Origin: Entomortierella parvispora
Taxonomy: Eukaryota; Mortierellomycota; Mortierellomycetes; Mortierellales; Mortierellaceae
Direction: 5' to 3'
NCBI GenBank assembly: GCA_963573315.1
Contig: OY752148.1
Coordinates: forward strand, 1,603,263 to 1,667,262
DNA: 64,000 nt
Below the pieces are notes generated by a model that saw nothing but the letters and a program-made list of their open reading frames with translations, was not told the DNA's origin and did no database searches. The translations under genes were made by a program, and so were the position numbers. Positions 11,978 through 24,597 of this stretch are shown here, piece by piece. Every line of letters begins with the position of its first letter. Positions within the stretch are counted from its first letter, which is position 1.

Positions 11978-14523
11978 GATTGGTTTTGTGAAGGCGGGCA
12001 TATCTTCTGTCTACATTCCCTGATGTGACATGCAAATAAAAGCGTTAGAAACTCCTGTTTCTCTTTGCCACTGTAGCTCAGAGCTGTTCCCAGTTGTGAT
12101 CACTGATGCGGGATCGCAATAATTCCAGGGACCAAGTGGCCTGATTGAGCCTGGGATTATTAATCTTTTGCTGTGTTTCTTGCCTCAGGAAGGAAAAGCT
12201 TGACGGCGGAGACCAGCGAATGGCTGGTTTTTAACGCGTTCCTTCCATTTTTCCATGGTGGCCATATTTGTCTTACCTCTCCACTTCTTGATTTGCGAAA
12301 ATCAACAGAGGACATGGAATGGGCCCCTTAAGCGAGGCAGTGTATGGGGAACCTTTTCTCGAGCTTGGTGATTTTTGTGCCCATGCAATCCGTCTGTCCC
12401 GTCGAAAAGTTCCTTCTTGTCTTCCCCCCCCCCCCCCCCTTTTTTTTTTTTTCTTCTTCCCATCCATTGCCTCGTCTTCATCCTGCCATTTCATTCAGCT
12501 CGGATTCGATAGACTGATCCTTCCTCCTTTGCTCTCCAACACTCATCCCCTCTCCTCGTGATTTTCCAGCAAACACTCCTCTTGACCATTCCATTGGTCA
12601 CTCCTCCCTTTCCGCAACATCATCAGTATCCTTGCCCTTCTCCATCTCACAGGTAAATTGTCCGACGCCGTGTTTTTTTATCTAATTTTTTTCTTCATTC
12701 TCTTTTTTCCTGCACCCTTTTCTTTCTTGCAGAGAGGTACGCTCCTTCAGACAGACACGCTCTTGCTCTTGCATTTTCACACCACGCACGCGCACTCCCG
12801 CAAACACTCTGGTTCAACACTTTTGTGTTCTTTCACACGCATGTATTTACGTCGTTTGACTCTTTCACAGCCCCCCCCCTCCCCCTTCACCCCCTGCTGG
12901 TCGAGTCATGGTGACAGATTGCAACTTGATTTCTTTCCCCCGGCAAACACTCTTCTTACAACAACACCAACAGCAACAAGCGCCATGACAGCAACAACAA
13001 CGAACCATTTTTTTTTGCATGTCCTTCTACACTTTGTTCTTTTGTGTTCCCTCCTCTCCCCCAACACAAGCACTCTCTCTGGCTTTGGGTGACAGACCAC
13101 GTTTTGTGATTATTTGACACCAAGGGTGCGCGTACAAAACGAAAGGGACAGGCCAATTTTCTTTTCTCTCCGATGTTGTCTCCTTGCACGCACGCACTCT
13201 TGTCATCACCGCGCTCACTGGAAAGCGCACTTTGCGACTTTGATCCCCTTTTTTGTTTTTTTTTGTCTTTTTTTCTATTTTTCTGAGTGAGTGAAGGGTT
13301 GAGTCTGTGGGGTAGTGGGAGGAAGGAGGGGAATCATGTATGTGCAAGCAAGAAGCGAGGGCAGACCGCGTGTCTGAATTCGTTCGAGTGAGCGAGAACC
13401 ATGTTTCTTGTTCAAGCCAATCATCCAGAGGAGTGGGGCAGGGGTTCATCTACAAAAGAGAGAAAAAAGACCAAAAAAAAAAAAAAAAAAACACCCCCAG
13501 AAGGGAAAGTTGCAGAAGTGAGAGCGAGAGAGAGAGCGAGTAGAGAGGGAGATGAACGTCCTTACTGCAGCAAGCAGAACTTTGAGCAGAGCAGAGCAGA
13601 GCAGGAAACATGGTTCTTTTTGTGATAGACTATCTCTTTGTTGGATCGGTTGTCGTTGTTTGTTGTAGTTGGGCATCGTAGTCTACCACAAGTACAAACT
13701 GTACGGCGACCCAACAACAAAAACAACAGCAGCATGTACTCATCCGGGGATACATTCCATGTCCTCTTTTTTTCCACTGGCGAATGAATCTGTGTTGCAT
13801 CTCAGAGTCTTGCGGCCTTGACGCGAAGAGTGTGAGGGAGTGAGCGTGAGAGAGTGAGCCAGGTGATAAACAGCCTTGGTTCTGCGCCGTTGTATCGGTT
13901 TGCGTGTGGGAGCTTGCGGTCCTGTGTTCGAAGAGCAACGAAGCAGCGAGGCGAGTGTGGAGTATGAAAATGACTAGGTGGGCGCATGCCCTGGTTGGGC
14001 AGCGGCCAAACAGCGAGCAGCGACGGGTCGTTGTTCTGTGGGTCGGCGATTCTTCCTCTTCTTTCGCAGCTGCTCGCTCCCTTCTCTAATTGACAGCCCG
14101 GCTGAAACTAAACTCAACAGCGGCCACACAGACAGGACAGACAGAAGGCACCCAGAAGCAGCAGAACAGCAGTTCAGAGAGAGAGAGAGAGAGCGGTGTT
14201 ATTTTTCCCTACTTGCTCCGCTCCCGCTCCCTCCTGATCATTGTCCCTCTCTTTCTCTCACTCTCACTCTCCCTCTGACACATTGCTGCTCATCCATCTC
14301 ATCCCTGGCACATCCTCCACGGTACTCACTCTTCTTTTCTCCTTCTCTTTCTCTCCATCTGCTGCCTCAGGCTCTTGCATCGCTCCTCGGCATCCACCAT
14401 CTCCGCCCTCCATCCCGCCCACTGCAGTCTATTCCCTTCTCTCCTTAATCTGCGAGTCGACCTATTTTGCCCAGCCCTTCCGCCAGAGAGAGAGACCCTG
14501 TCGAGGATAACGAGCACCTTGCC
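11978..14523 (+). promoter_or_regulatory. 2.5-kb gene-free upstream region of the GATA factor
   Basis: No coding region recognised. It contains a C17/T14 run near 12425-12455, several poly-A/T tracts, an AG-rich GAGAGA run near 14178 and a C/T-rich leader close to the ATG. Candidate HGATAR sites: 12508-12513, a facing pair at 13623-13635 (GATAGACTATC core), and 13864-13869. Fungal AreA/Nit2 genes often have long leaders and autoregulation, so these sites may matter, but single GATA hexamers are common by chance. Confidence 0.4.
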
Positions 14524-17500
14524 ATGAACCATCAGTCACCCCACTATCCTACCTCGCCCGCATACGACCGTGCCTCGCCCACCCCATCCTCGCCCTCCTC
14601 GCCAGCTCCCTCGCATGATGGAAGCTATAGATCCAGCTCAAAGAGTAAAAAGTCTGCGCCAGCACAGCAGCGCCTGCCAGAGTCCCTTCTTTCCTCTACT
14701 ATCGACTTCCCCAAGCCAAAGCCAAGGAGGAAGCAGCCGTCTGAGGTAGGCTCGCCTGGCCCCATGGCCGGAGCAGACTATGCCAACGCCCAGCCTGCAG
14801 AAGACCTCTCGACTGAGGAAGGGTCGGAGGAGGATGAGGCATCCAAACAGGCCAAGGAGGACCCACTGGCAGCCCAGGTCTGGCGACTGTACACAAAGGC
14901 AAAGGACTCGCTCCCAAATGGAAAACGTCTTGAGAACTTGACTTGGCGCATGATGGCGATGACCCTTCACAAGAAAAACAAGGAGAAAGAGGATAAGGAA
15001 AGGAGCGAGAATGCCATGGACCTCGAGCGCACTGTCCCTGCTGGTCAGCCAAGGTACGTCCTGACCAGATGCCCACTGTTGTCTTTGTGTTTGCTGGCCG
15101 TTCCATGTGGTTACAGTTTTCGCGCGCACGCTTGATACCCCCGTCCTCATTTCAATCTTTTTTTCTTCTTCTTCTCTGTTGACCTCCCAGTTATCTGGAC
15201 ACAGTCAGCTCCAAACCCATGCCAAGCATGAGTATCGCCATCCCACCGCCCAACCACCACACCACCACTAATGGTTCAGGAATGTTTGATGCTACCATGG
15301 AGTCAGACTCGGATGATGACCAGGACACTCAGTCGAACGCCTCCTCTGCTGCGTCCTCACCAAGAGAGATGCGCTTCAGTGGCATTCCTACTATGACACC
15401 AATCAAAAGCCCACCAACCTCACAGAGCAGCAACAACAGCTTTAAATTTACTTCAGCCTCCTCTGTATCTCCCTCCTCACGCCAAAAGAAACCCAGCAGT
15501 TTTGGTAGCAGCGGCAACAGTTTTGGCAACAACCAACTTTTCCAGAACAACTCTTCTCAGCATGGTTTTCAGACTCCAGCTAAGAGCCCTACAACAACTT
15601 TTCTGAATGGTGTCACCCCCTCGCCTACAGGATCCATTTCAATAGACTTTGTGGGACAGGGGGGCTCTTTTGGGTCCACCAGTACTGCTAGTTCAAGCAA
15701 TGGCCAACGACCATCACTCTCTCGCAGCTCTACCGGGAGCAAATCCGGGCATTCCTCTAGTTCACGTCAGGCCAATCGGCTTTCTAGCTATCAGGGAAAG
15801 GTAATACTTTGGCCGTCCAGCTGGATGGATTTTGGGTGGTGGCTCTCTCTCCAACAGAGTGATGGTGTTGTTACTCTGATTTCTAACCACATTTTTTTTC
15901 GTTTGGGTTTTAGACGGCCTTGCCTTCTAGTGAAAAGCAACCCCAGCAGTCGACAAAGCAGTCAAACTTGCAGTCTGCAGCAACAGGCAACTTCCGTGAA
16001 CCAATGTCAAATCCTTATCTGGGTAGTATCAACATACCTCACGATGCATCTTCTGGCGACTCGGACATTGAAAACTCTCGGCCATCTTCACCATCCACTA
16101 TTTTTCCTGGCGGCCGGGCGGCTTCAAAGGGCAGGGACGATGTTGTATCTGTGAAGCAGGAGTCACCGATACAAAAGAAACTTCAACCCACTACGACAGT
16201 TGGCGCTACATCTTTGTCATTTGGTGTAAAAAGTGAAAACGTGGCTGATTTTTCAAGTGGCTTGCTGACCGACAACTCATTGACATCACCAAACCAGCAA
16301 ATGTACTATCCCGAGTACCTACTCGCAGCAGCAGCAGCAGCCCAACAGCAACAGCAACATCATCAGCAACAACAACAGCAGCAATTGCTTCAACAACAGC
16401 TCCAACTGCAGCAATTGCAACAAAGTGGCAACGGTTTTGGTGAATTAAGTTATGGCGATATCTTGTCCATGATCAACTACAACAATGGTCTTGATGGGAT
16501 CCCAGGGTTCATTCCTGATCAAGACGTAATGGGCACTCAGTTCTTCAACCCTTCTAATGATTTGCCGGTCTCGTCTGCTGGATCATCTGGTTTCATCAAC
16601 CCTGCGCAGCTCCTACCTTTCACGAATCCAGCAGGATCGTTTTATGGCAACAACAATAGTGGAAGTAGTAACAGTGCTGGTTCGGCATTTGAGAACTCAT
16701 CCCAGCAAGCTTCTGTGGAGACAGATGAGGTTGACATGGAAACTGAAGAGCCAGAAGAACCGGTGACGGCTCCTCAGCGACCGGCAAGCGTCCATCACTC
16801 AGAGACGAAAAAAACGCCGTCAACATCAACAGGATCAACGTCGGTTATTCCCGGAAAACGCCCTCGAGGTCATACCCGTACCACTGCGGAAAGCAAAGCA
16901 GAGGCAGCCGCCGCAAGCAAGTCGACCTCGGACGAATCCGCTGATACGTCGGCCAATTCAGTGATGCAGCATCCAAACTCGTCAGAATCGTCCCTTTCTA
17001 ACTCTGGTGCCGAAGGCAATGCCGCAGCGCCAATGATACCCACTAAATGCACCAACTGCAACACTCAGACGACTCCCTTGTGGCGCCGTAACCCTGAAGG
17101 TCTCCCCCTCTGCAATGCCTGTGGCTTGTTTTTGAAACTCCACGGAGTAGTTCGGCCGCTCAGCCTGAAGACGGACGTGATCAAGAAGCGTAATCGAAAT
17201 GGCCAGAATGCCAACGGGCAAAATGCAAATGGAGATAATGCAGCGGATGGGTCGACTACTGATTCTAACCAAGCGTCAAAGTCGACTGAGGACCTGAGCA
17301 CGACAGCAACCACCACCACGGCTACCACAAAGTCGGCCAAGGCTGCTCAGCGCCGCAAGAGTGTGGAGCTTAATTCCATGGCTGGAGTTCAGGAAACCAA
17401 GGACGGTATGACTCTCAACTTGCCAAAATCTGGATCCCTGAAGGCAGCGAATGCAGCATCTGCACCAACGACACCCACCGGTGGGGCCCAAAGTGGGGAG

Positions 17501-18049
17501 GCAAGCAACTCTGGCGCATCAGCTCCTGTTACAACTCCTGCGGCTACCACCTTCCCCTCCTCGCATACGTTCCCCAAGCGACAGAGACGGTTCTCATCGG
17601 ATGCGAAGGGAGCAGCAGCAGCAGCCCAGGCTCAATTGGCAGAATCGCAAGCTTCTCGACCTTTGTCCGCCAAGCAAAAGCAACAGCAGCAAAAGCAATT
17701 GAAACAGCAGCAGCAGCAGCAGCAGCAGCAGACCACCTCGTCAGCGTTCCCGTCACCCCAGTCCATCTTGCAGCAACAACAACAGCAGCAAGCTGAACAA
17801 CAACGACTCTCGCTACAACAGCATGAGCAAATGCAGGCGGGACTGGGATCAATAGGCGTTGGATTGGATCCTTCCCAACTGCAGCTACCCTATGCTTTCA
17901 CGACTCTTCCCTTGTCTCAACAGCAACAAGGTGTGGCCACATTGGAGCGTGCTCAGCAGTTGATGTACCAAGACATGTTGAATCGCCGTCGACAGCAGCA
18001 ACAGGAGCAGCAGCAGCAACAACAACAGCTCCATGAACAGCAGCAACGT

Positions 18050-18080
<31 letters not shown>

Positions 18081-18619
18081 TCCATCAGCAACAACAGATC
18101 ATGGCTTATTTGAAACGTCAGCAACAGATTCAAAACATGGATTCTGCATTGACGCCACAGCAGCAGCAACAGATTCAACTGCAGTTGCAACAGCAGCAAT
18201 TATTTTTGCAACATCAACAGCAGCAGCAGCAGCAACAACAACAACAGCAGCAGCAACAACAGCAGCAACCTGCCATTATGACCACCACTAATGGCAAGAT
18301 GATGAATGCTGCTGCGTTTGGATCTGCAGCGATGGGTGGACTCGGTGGTGCGATGAGCGGACCTGGTGGTATTGGAGGTTTGACGGTTGGTGTCCAAAAC
18401 CCAATGGCGATGTTCAATGGCGACTGGTCCAACTTGGACCTGAGCTCGACGGCGGCTGCGGCTGCCGCGGCAGGAGTGACGTCTCCGACGATGCCAAGTG
18501 GAGCAGGTGCACAATTGGGAATCCCGACCGGTATGATGTCGGTTGAACAACAGCAACAAGCCCACGCTTTGCTGTTGGCACAATACCGGGCCAAGATTGC
18601 AGGTGGACAGAACCGATAG
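14524..18619 (+). CDS. areA: GATA zinc-finger transcription factor, AreA/Nit2-like
   Basis: Exons 14524-15053, 15191-15800 and 15914-18619 join to 1281 residues. Residues about 115-160 carry a DUF1752-type motif ([20 protein letters not shown]), which accompanies fungal nitrogen GATA regulators. One GATA finger starts near residue 759: [18 protein letters not shown], then [13 protein letters not shown] and a basic tail with VIKKRNR. Such factors activate nitrogen-catabolic genes from HGATAR sites. The rest is Ser/Thr-rich and glutamine-rich. Polyglutamine blocks at about 16339-16431, 17683-17730, 17771-17850, 17990-18108 and 18158-18267 include one pure run of about 20 residues. The start is the first ATG in frame after a stopless non-ATG extension. 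The AreA symbol is by domain architecture, not by proven orthology. Confidence 0.9.
16339..18267 (+). repeat. cluster of CAG/CAA (polyglutamine) repeats in the GATA gene
   Basis: Five separate CAG/CAA-rich blocks inside the third exon encode glutamine tracts. The codons are interrupted (CAG mixed with CAA), which slows slippage. The longest, near 18215-18267, encodes about eighteen to twenty consecutive Gln. Confidence 0.9.
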
Positions 18620-18937
18620 AAATGTTTCTTCTGCACACTCACTCCCCCCTCTTTTTCTTTTTTTTTTCTTGGATGCAAACAAAAAAAAAAAAAAAAACCT
18701 GTGTCAAAGCCCCTTTGGGGGTGTCTTTTCTTTCCATCGATATATCCCTGCATTTTTCTTCTCTTGTATTTTCGTCATTCGTTCTTCACCTACGCCAGAA
18801 TAAAACGATTGTGTACAAATATATGTTACATATTCTATTGGATATACTAAATAACAGACAGTGTGGTGATGGGAGAAAATGGAAGAGGGAGAGGCAGAGA
18901 GGAGAGCGAGTCGGGGGAGCGAAAGACTACGAGGAAT
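18620..18937. terminator. convergent 3' regions of GATA gene and transporter
   Basis: The 318 bases lie between two converging stop codons. They hold poly-T (18654-18668), poly-A (18681-18696) and A/T-rich segments (aataaaacg near 18799; atactaaataac near 18844) suitable for polyadenylation on the plus strand. No other gene is seen. Confidence 0.4.
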
Positions 18938-20600
18938 CTATTCGTCAGAGTTGGAAAGTTGCTGTTGCAGAAGCTCTTGTTTAGCACGCTTCTTTTCCAG
19001 TCGCCACTTGTTCAAACCCATGCCGCCAGTGCAGATCATGACCAAAGATGCTCCAAGGAAACTAAAGAGATCCGGCTGTTCATGCTGGACAGTGATCTGA
19101 AAGATGAATGCAAAGACGATATCGTTCTGACGCATCAATGTTCCTGGCCCAATGGGCGCCAATTGGAGACTAGGCGGAAAAGAAAATTCCAGGGTCAATT
19201 GGCGAGTTTTCTTCAATTTTCCAAAACGTGATGACGGTGGCAAAAAGAAGAGGGTGAAGAGAAAGAGAAAGACAAAGAGCAGAAAAAGACCTTACCCAGA
19301 GTTCAAGAGGATTTGACCGATAAAGGCCGAGACGCCAAGAGAGAAAACACCAGTCCACATCAAGGATCCTTCAGGAGCCACATAGCCACCCTGCATCACG
19401 TACAGTCCAACAGCACTGACGAAACAACTGACGACCCCAAAATAGGTGACATGTTGCATCGAGTGAGCTCCCTGTTTTCCAATCTTGCGGACCAGCACGT
19501 ATGCCTAAACAGAGAGAACAAGGGGGGACGAGACAAAAGAGAAAGCAAAATCGCGTTAAGCTGGTGGCAATTTCGGATATCATCTTTGTTGACTCCATTC
19601 TTGCTGTTGATGTTGTGTGTCTGCGTTCGTGTCCACCTGTTTGAACTTTGTTATTCGCACGAGACCATCGCCCATCCACCGTCCGTCGAATATCGTGCGA
19701 AAAAGTATGACACAAAAATTAAGGTTTCCTCCACAGTCCTTCCGGGTGATCTTTGACTTTTTTGTCAAGCAACTTGTCCATCGAAGTGGACCTCCCCCTT
19801 CCTCCTCTCCCTGTTTGTCATCTGTCTTGCGCCTTCTTTTTTAGTCCAAAGTGAGAAGGACAGGCCTTGACTGCTCACTCTCTTTTACTGCCTTTGGACC
19901 ATTGGGTACTTACCACGGCAGAACACATGGCTCCACACAACGCCGAGAGAGCACCAAAGAGTCGACGATGATCCTCTTCCTGTCTCTGAAGCAGCGCCAT
20001 CATCAGGGATCCTTCTCCACCTTCCACAGGAGCAGAAATAGGGGAAGGAGGGAATAGGACAGAGGGCTTAGCGACCAAGACGACGCCCACCATTGAGATC
20101 GAGGAGGCCAGGGCATCCAATGGCGTGAACGGTTCCTTGAGGACAATCCTTGCCAAGATGGCGGTGAACACTGGTCCCAAGAAGAAGATGACGGTCGCAT
20201 CGGCCAGAGGCAAGACACTCAGGGCGTAAAAGAAAAAACCCAGACCACAGGAACCGGCAAAGCCTCGACAGAACAACAGGAATCTGACTCCCTTCTGACC
20301 ATAAGGAGAAATGTTGAGGTAACGGCAGGCCACGACACCGAGAACGGTTTGGATAATGCCTCGGAAGAGAACGATTTCAAAGGAAGGCAGGGATTTGGCG
20401 GTGAGAGAGACGAGGAGGGACATGAAGCTGAAAAAGAGGGCAGAAAGGGTCATATAGATCAGGCCTTTGGTTTGCTGATCCGCTGTGGAAGATGCTGGCT
20501 GCACTGAGGAGGCCACTGGGGCGGTGGTATTGTAGGGAACTCCGGCGCTGGAGGATGTGTCATGGTGCAGCAGTGGGCTTGTCTCCTGGTGGTTCGTCAT
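18938..20600 (-). CDS. EamA/DMT-family transporter (SLC35G-like)
   Basis: Exons 20600-19914, 19504-19296 and 19169-18938 give 375 residues with about ten membrane helices in two EamA halves. The first half begins at GLIYMTLSALFFSFMSLLVS and includes LADATVIFFLGPVFTAILAR, a typical EamA signature region. The second half begins after the 409-nt intron (AYVLVRKIG). The N-terminal 45 residues are hydrophilic with a LL motif (TSPLLHHD), possibly for sorting. The C-terminus is a charged cytosolic tail (KKRAKQELLQQQL). Family members move nucleotide sugars, drugs or metabolites; the substrate cannot be told from sequence. The ATG at 20600 is the first in frame next to the conserved region. Confidence 0.85.
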
Positions 20601-21538
20601 CCTAGCAAAACTCTCTAGGCGGGAACGACAAGAATGAAAGAGATGAGGATGGAGAAGGGATGACTGAAACGAGGCAATTGCCCTTTTTTTTTCTTTTTCT
20701 GCAGGCGACCACTGGCACTGGAAAGAATTCCGAGTCATGTGACCTGTTGTGCCTGAGGCTGACGGCGAAGCCAGAGTCCTGTGCGTGAGTCAGGCAGTCG
20801 GCCTGGCCTTGGGAGGCATGACCCTGCATGCACACAGACCTATGACACGCTTGGGTGCTTTTGTCAGTTCAACGAGTCCCTTCTGCGCCTCCATTTGTCT
20901 CGATGATAACCGTGCTCAATTGACCGTCGCACAGCGAAAGCTCAACTCCCTGTTCTTTTCTGAAAGTGCGCCACGAACAGGTATTGCACGACGGGGAGGG
21001 AAATCCGAGGGCGACTGCAGCCCACACCTGGAGATGGAATTGGAGAGCATTTCGCCCATCCCCGCTGCTCTCTGCTTTTCAGTCAATTGGCGTCAGCGGT
21101 GGAGTTCATACCAGAGGGGCTCGTGTTCGGTGGCAAAGAGACAAAAAGAAAAAAACAGAGAGAACAGTGCGTGAGCATTCTCTTGAGTGAACACTGAACA
21201 GAGGGTGAGCACAAGAAGGGGAGAAGGAGAGTATAAAGACCCGCCCTTCTCCTCTCCCTCGTCCGTCTCCTTCATCACAACCACTGCCACCCTCGTCATT
21301 CATTTTCTACTCCATCCTCTAGTCTGCAATATTAATAATTTGTCAGTTCCAGACGAAACAAAGCGTTGTCACACGCCCACGTCGAACCAGCTTCTCCGCC
21401 TGCACCCAGCACCACCCACCCGTTCATCGGTCGTGCGTCCTTTTTTCCTTCCTGACATTCCGTGATTCTTTCCGCATTACCCGCCTCATTCTTCTCCATT
21501 GCTCTTTCGACCTGATCTCCTCCTTAATACTATATACC
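20601..21538. promoter_or_regulatory. divergent promoter between transporter and transglutaminase-like gene
   Basis: About 940 bases with no recognised coding region. A TATA-like element (tataaag) sits at 21232-21238, about 300 bases before the start at 21539, and the interval after it is C/T-rich with cctcatt/cttctcc blocks. Open frames of 60-140 codons here lack protein character. Confidence 0.4.
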
Positions 21539-24516
21539 ATGAGCAACACCGCCCCAAGACCTGCCCCTCGAGCCTCGACAATGTACGAGTCCTCGTCTTC
21601 AACTCCTGTGCCTGCTCCTCGTCCCAAAAGCGAGGTTATCTCTCCTCCACGACGCAACTTACCTCCACCGCCAGTACCATCCATCCCAGATACCACGTCA
21701 TCAGCCCCAGTACCGCCAAGGCGCCCCATCCCCTCCACTCCAGAACAATCGCCAATTCACAAGCTTGCCGTACCTCCAAAGAGGACCTTGCCTCCCCCAC
21801 CTACTCCTCCTACAACTCCGCCTTCCAGTGCCACTGACGCTTCGCGTCGATCAACAAGCCCAGTACCAGCAGCCCGGAGATCCTCGGTAGCTACTGCCCA
21901 TGATCAATCCATCCCCTCACCCCCCATGGCTGCATCTCGTCCATCACCGGCGCCGCGTCCCGCAAGCACCTACAGTGTCGGAAAAACAACTTCCAGACCA
22001 CCTTCTATTGCTTCTCTTACTCTGCCTGAACGCTCAGAGTCACCTCCACCAATGCCTAAACTGGCTGTACCCCCACGAAGACCAGTATCCCTGTTGCCTT
22101 CAGCACATACAACGACGCCGGAGGCCGCTCCGGAATCTGTCGGAGAATCTGCTCCAGAGCCAGTAAAGCGGAGGCCCTTTTCTGTCAGAGCGATGGCGGA
22201 ATCCTTGGAGGCACCTGCCCACTGTACAGAGCCTCCAAAACGCGGTCTGCCTTCCTCTGCTGTCAAAGTCATGCTCGAACCTACAGATCGATCTCCACCC
22301 ATTCGCCCAACTCCTATCCCAGTGGTTCATCCGCCAACGTCTCCTACCCTGCAACGATCAACGACAGTTCCTTGGAAGCAGAAGGCTTTGGAGGCAAAAG
22401 CGTTGGAGCCAGTGCCGGAACCGATCATGACGCCGACAAGAAGGGTACCACCACCTCCCCCAAGGTCATCAACATTGCCTTGGAAGGTAAAGGTCGAACC
22501 TGTTGAGCCGCCCACTCCAGCGCATGCTCATGAGCCAGCACCAGCGCCTGTTCCATTGCCCACGCGCGTGCCCCTTCCAGCGCGTGCATCCCTCGTCCCA
22601 GTAGCCGAGGAACCTCAACAAGCAGAGCCGTTGCCACCATCAAAGCCAAGAAGGATTCCAGCGGTTCCTCCGCCAAGGGTAGAGCCAGCTGTCCAACCTC
22701 CATCTCTCCCATCTCGCCCAGCTCTCCCAGCAAGACCCTCCGCCCCTGTGCCTGACCGTCAGCCTTCTCCAGAGAGGCCGAGTCTCCCCGCAAGACCCGC
22801 TCTACCGCAGCGTCCAGCACTTCCCCAGACACAGAGACCGCCAGCACTACCAAAGACAGAACGGCCAACACTTCCACAGTCCAGCCGACCGACTCTCCCA
22901 CATCGCCCAGCCGTGCCAGCACGATCGCAAACTTTGTAAGATCTACGAATTACCCATGTCCATGTGTCACATTCAATTGAAAATTAATTCGCGCCTCCTC
23001 AATTTTGTTCATATCTGTTCTCCTCCAATAGACCAGCCACCCTTCCCTCATCTAACAATGAGTCTGAGGCATACATCGCCCTCAAGTAAGTGCCAGATAA
23101 CTGAATTGAGCAGGGGATAATTTGATCCGCAGTTTGCTAACCTTTTTTTTCTTTGTCTTTAGGAAACATGCCCCAGCTGTAACACGCGAGTTTAACGGAG
23201 AGCGATTGGACTTGAAACACGTCGACTTTTCCTTCATTGATGAGCATGCTCGAGCATGTCCATGTTCGGAAGAAGAGAGCATTGCACGGCTGGCCTATTA
23301 CCTCACGTCGCCTTTCCCCGGGGATCAAGTAGCGCAGCTGAGAAGTATCTACGCGTGGATCTGTTTCAACATTGTGTACGATTTTCATGCCGCGTATGGT
23401 GGAGGTGCTCGTGGAGACCAAAGAGCCGAAGGAGTACTACGGTCCAAGACTTCTGTCTGTGAAGGATACTCCAACCTCTTTTACGCACTTTCGGAACAGC
23501 AAGGCCTAGGCGTTTCCAAGGTGCACGGAGACGCGAAAGGATTGGGATATAAACAGGAAAGCGGCAAGCTTGGAGAGGGACATGCGTGGAACAGAGTCAC
23601 GATCAACGGAGAGCATTTGTTGATTGACTCGACCTGGGGCGGCTCCTCGAACAATAATCCTGGCCAAGAAATCAGGGACATGGCTCTGAAAAAGATTAGG
23701 GATGGATACTTTTTGGCACGACCCCACCGGATGATTTACACCCATTGGCCCACCAACAAGGATGACCAATGTTTGAACCCACCTTTGCCAGAGTCGATTT
23801 ACAGACAGTTACCAACCCGGAAGATCGGGTCATGGGCGTCCGGCGTCAACCTCCATGGTTATTCGTTTACCCACACACTCTATACGGACGACGATTACTT
23901 TGAGGTTCAACTTCGAGTCAAGAAACACCCTTGGGACATTGCGCCTGCACGAATCTGTGTAAAGTTGAAATGGTCGGGTGAGGAAAAGATGGTCAATGCC
24001 ATTTGGACCCGCGAGGATGAGAAATACCACTATATGAACGTCAAGACGTTCTGTCCCTCGGCTGGGTCAGGGGAATTGGCGGTCTACGGAGGTCCCTACC
24101 GGCCGGAGGCTGACTTGAGTCAAACATACGAGAATATTCTTTCGATCCGTGTTGTGAACTCTGGTACGGGAGCCAACTATGGAGAGCCGATCCAGTCTTA
24201 TGTAGCCCCCGGTTACACGCACTCGATTGCAGAGCCTCTCAAGGGTCCTATCCAGTCAGGTGTCCCACAAAGGGTGTGCGTTCATATCTACCATACTGTG
24301 GACGACGTCTCTCTGCCCTCTGAGTTGATGTTTTATAACGCAGAGACCATAGCCAAGAAGCGTCGAGATGGTAGCTTTGGGGGGCCACAAGATGTCATCC
24401 CCCGGACAGGTCCTTCAACGTATGAGGTCGAGCAAACTTTCTATCCAGGCAGGTATAATATTTCGATTTGGACTGGACAGAGTTTTATCTTCCTGGGGGG
24501 TTTTGACGTTGTGTGA
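21539..24516 (+). CDS. proline-rich transglutaminase-like protein (Cyk3/Kyphoscoliosis-peptidase type)
   Basis: Exons 21539-22935, 23032-23085 and 23163-24516 give 934 residues. The first ~480 are proline-rich with many PxRP and PPxRxLPPPP motifs (RRNLPPPPVPSIPD, SLPARPALPQRPALP), which suit binding to SH3 domains. The C-terminal half has a transglutaminase/papain-like core with a visible triad: Cys583 in TSVCEGYSNLFYALSEQQ, His624 in GEGHAWNRVTI and Asp639 in LIDSTWG. In fungal cytokinesis protein Cyk3 the homologous fold lies beside an SH3 domain and is often catalytically dead. Here the triad looks intact and the SH3 domain is replaced by SH3 ligands. A role at the septum or cell cortex is inference. 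The splice calls restore the frame and the KHAPAVTREF junction. Confidence 0.82.
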
Positions 24517-24597
24517 AAAGCCAACCTCTTCGTCAAATACAACGACAGCAAGAGAAATAAAATATTAGGCTTTAGGCATGCTTGAATTTTGTGTTTT

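Noticed and set aside
18200..18753. minus-strand frames with long Leu or Cys runs opposite the GATA gene
   Set aside because: Reverse translation of CAG/CAA repeats.
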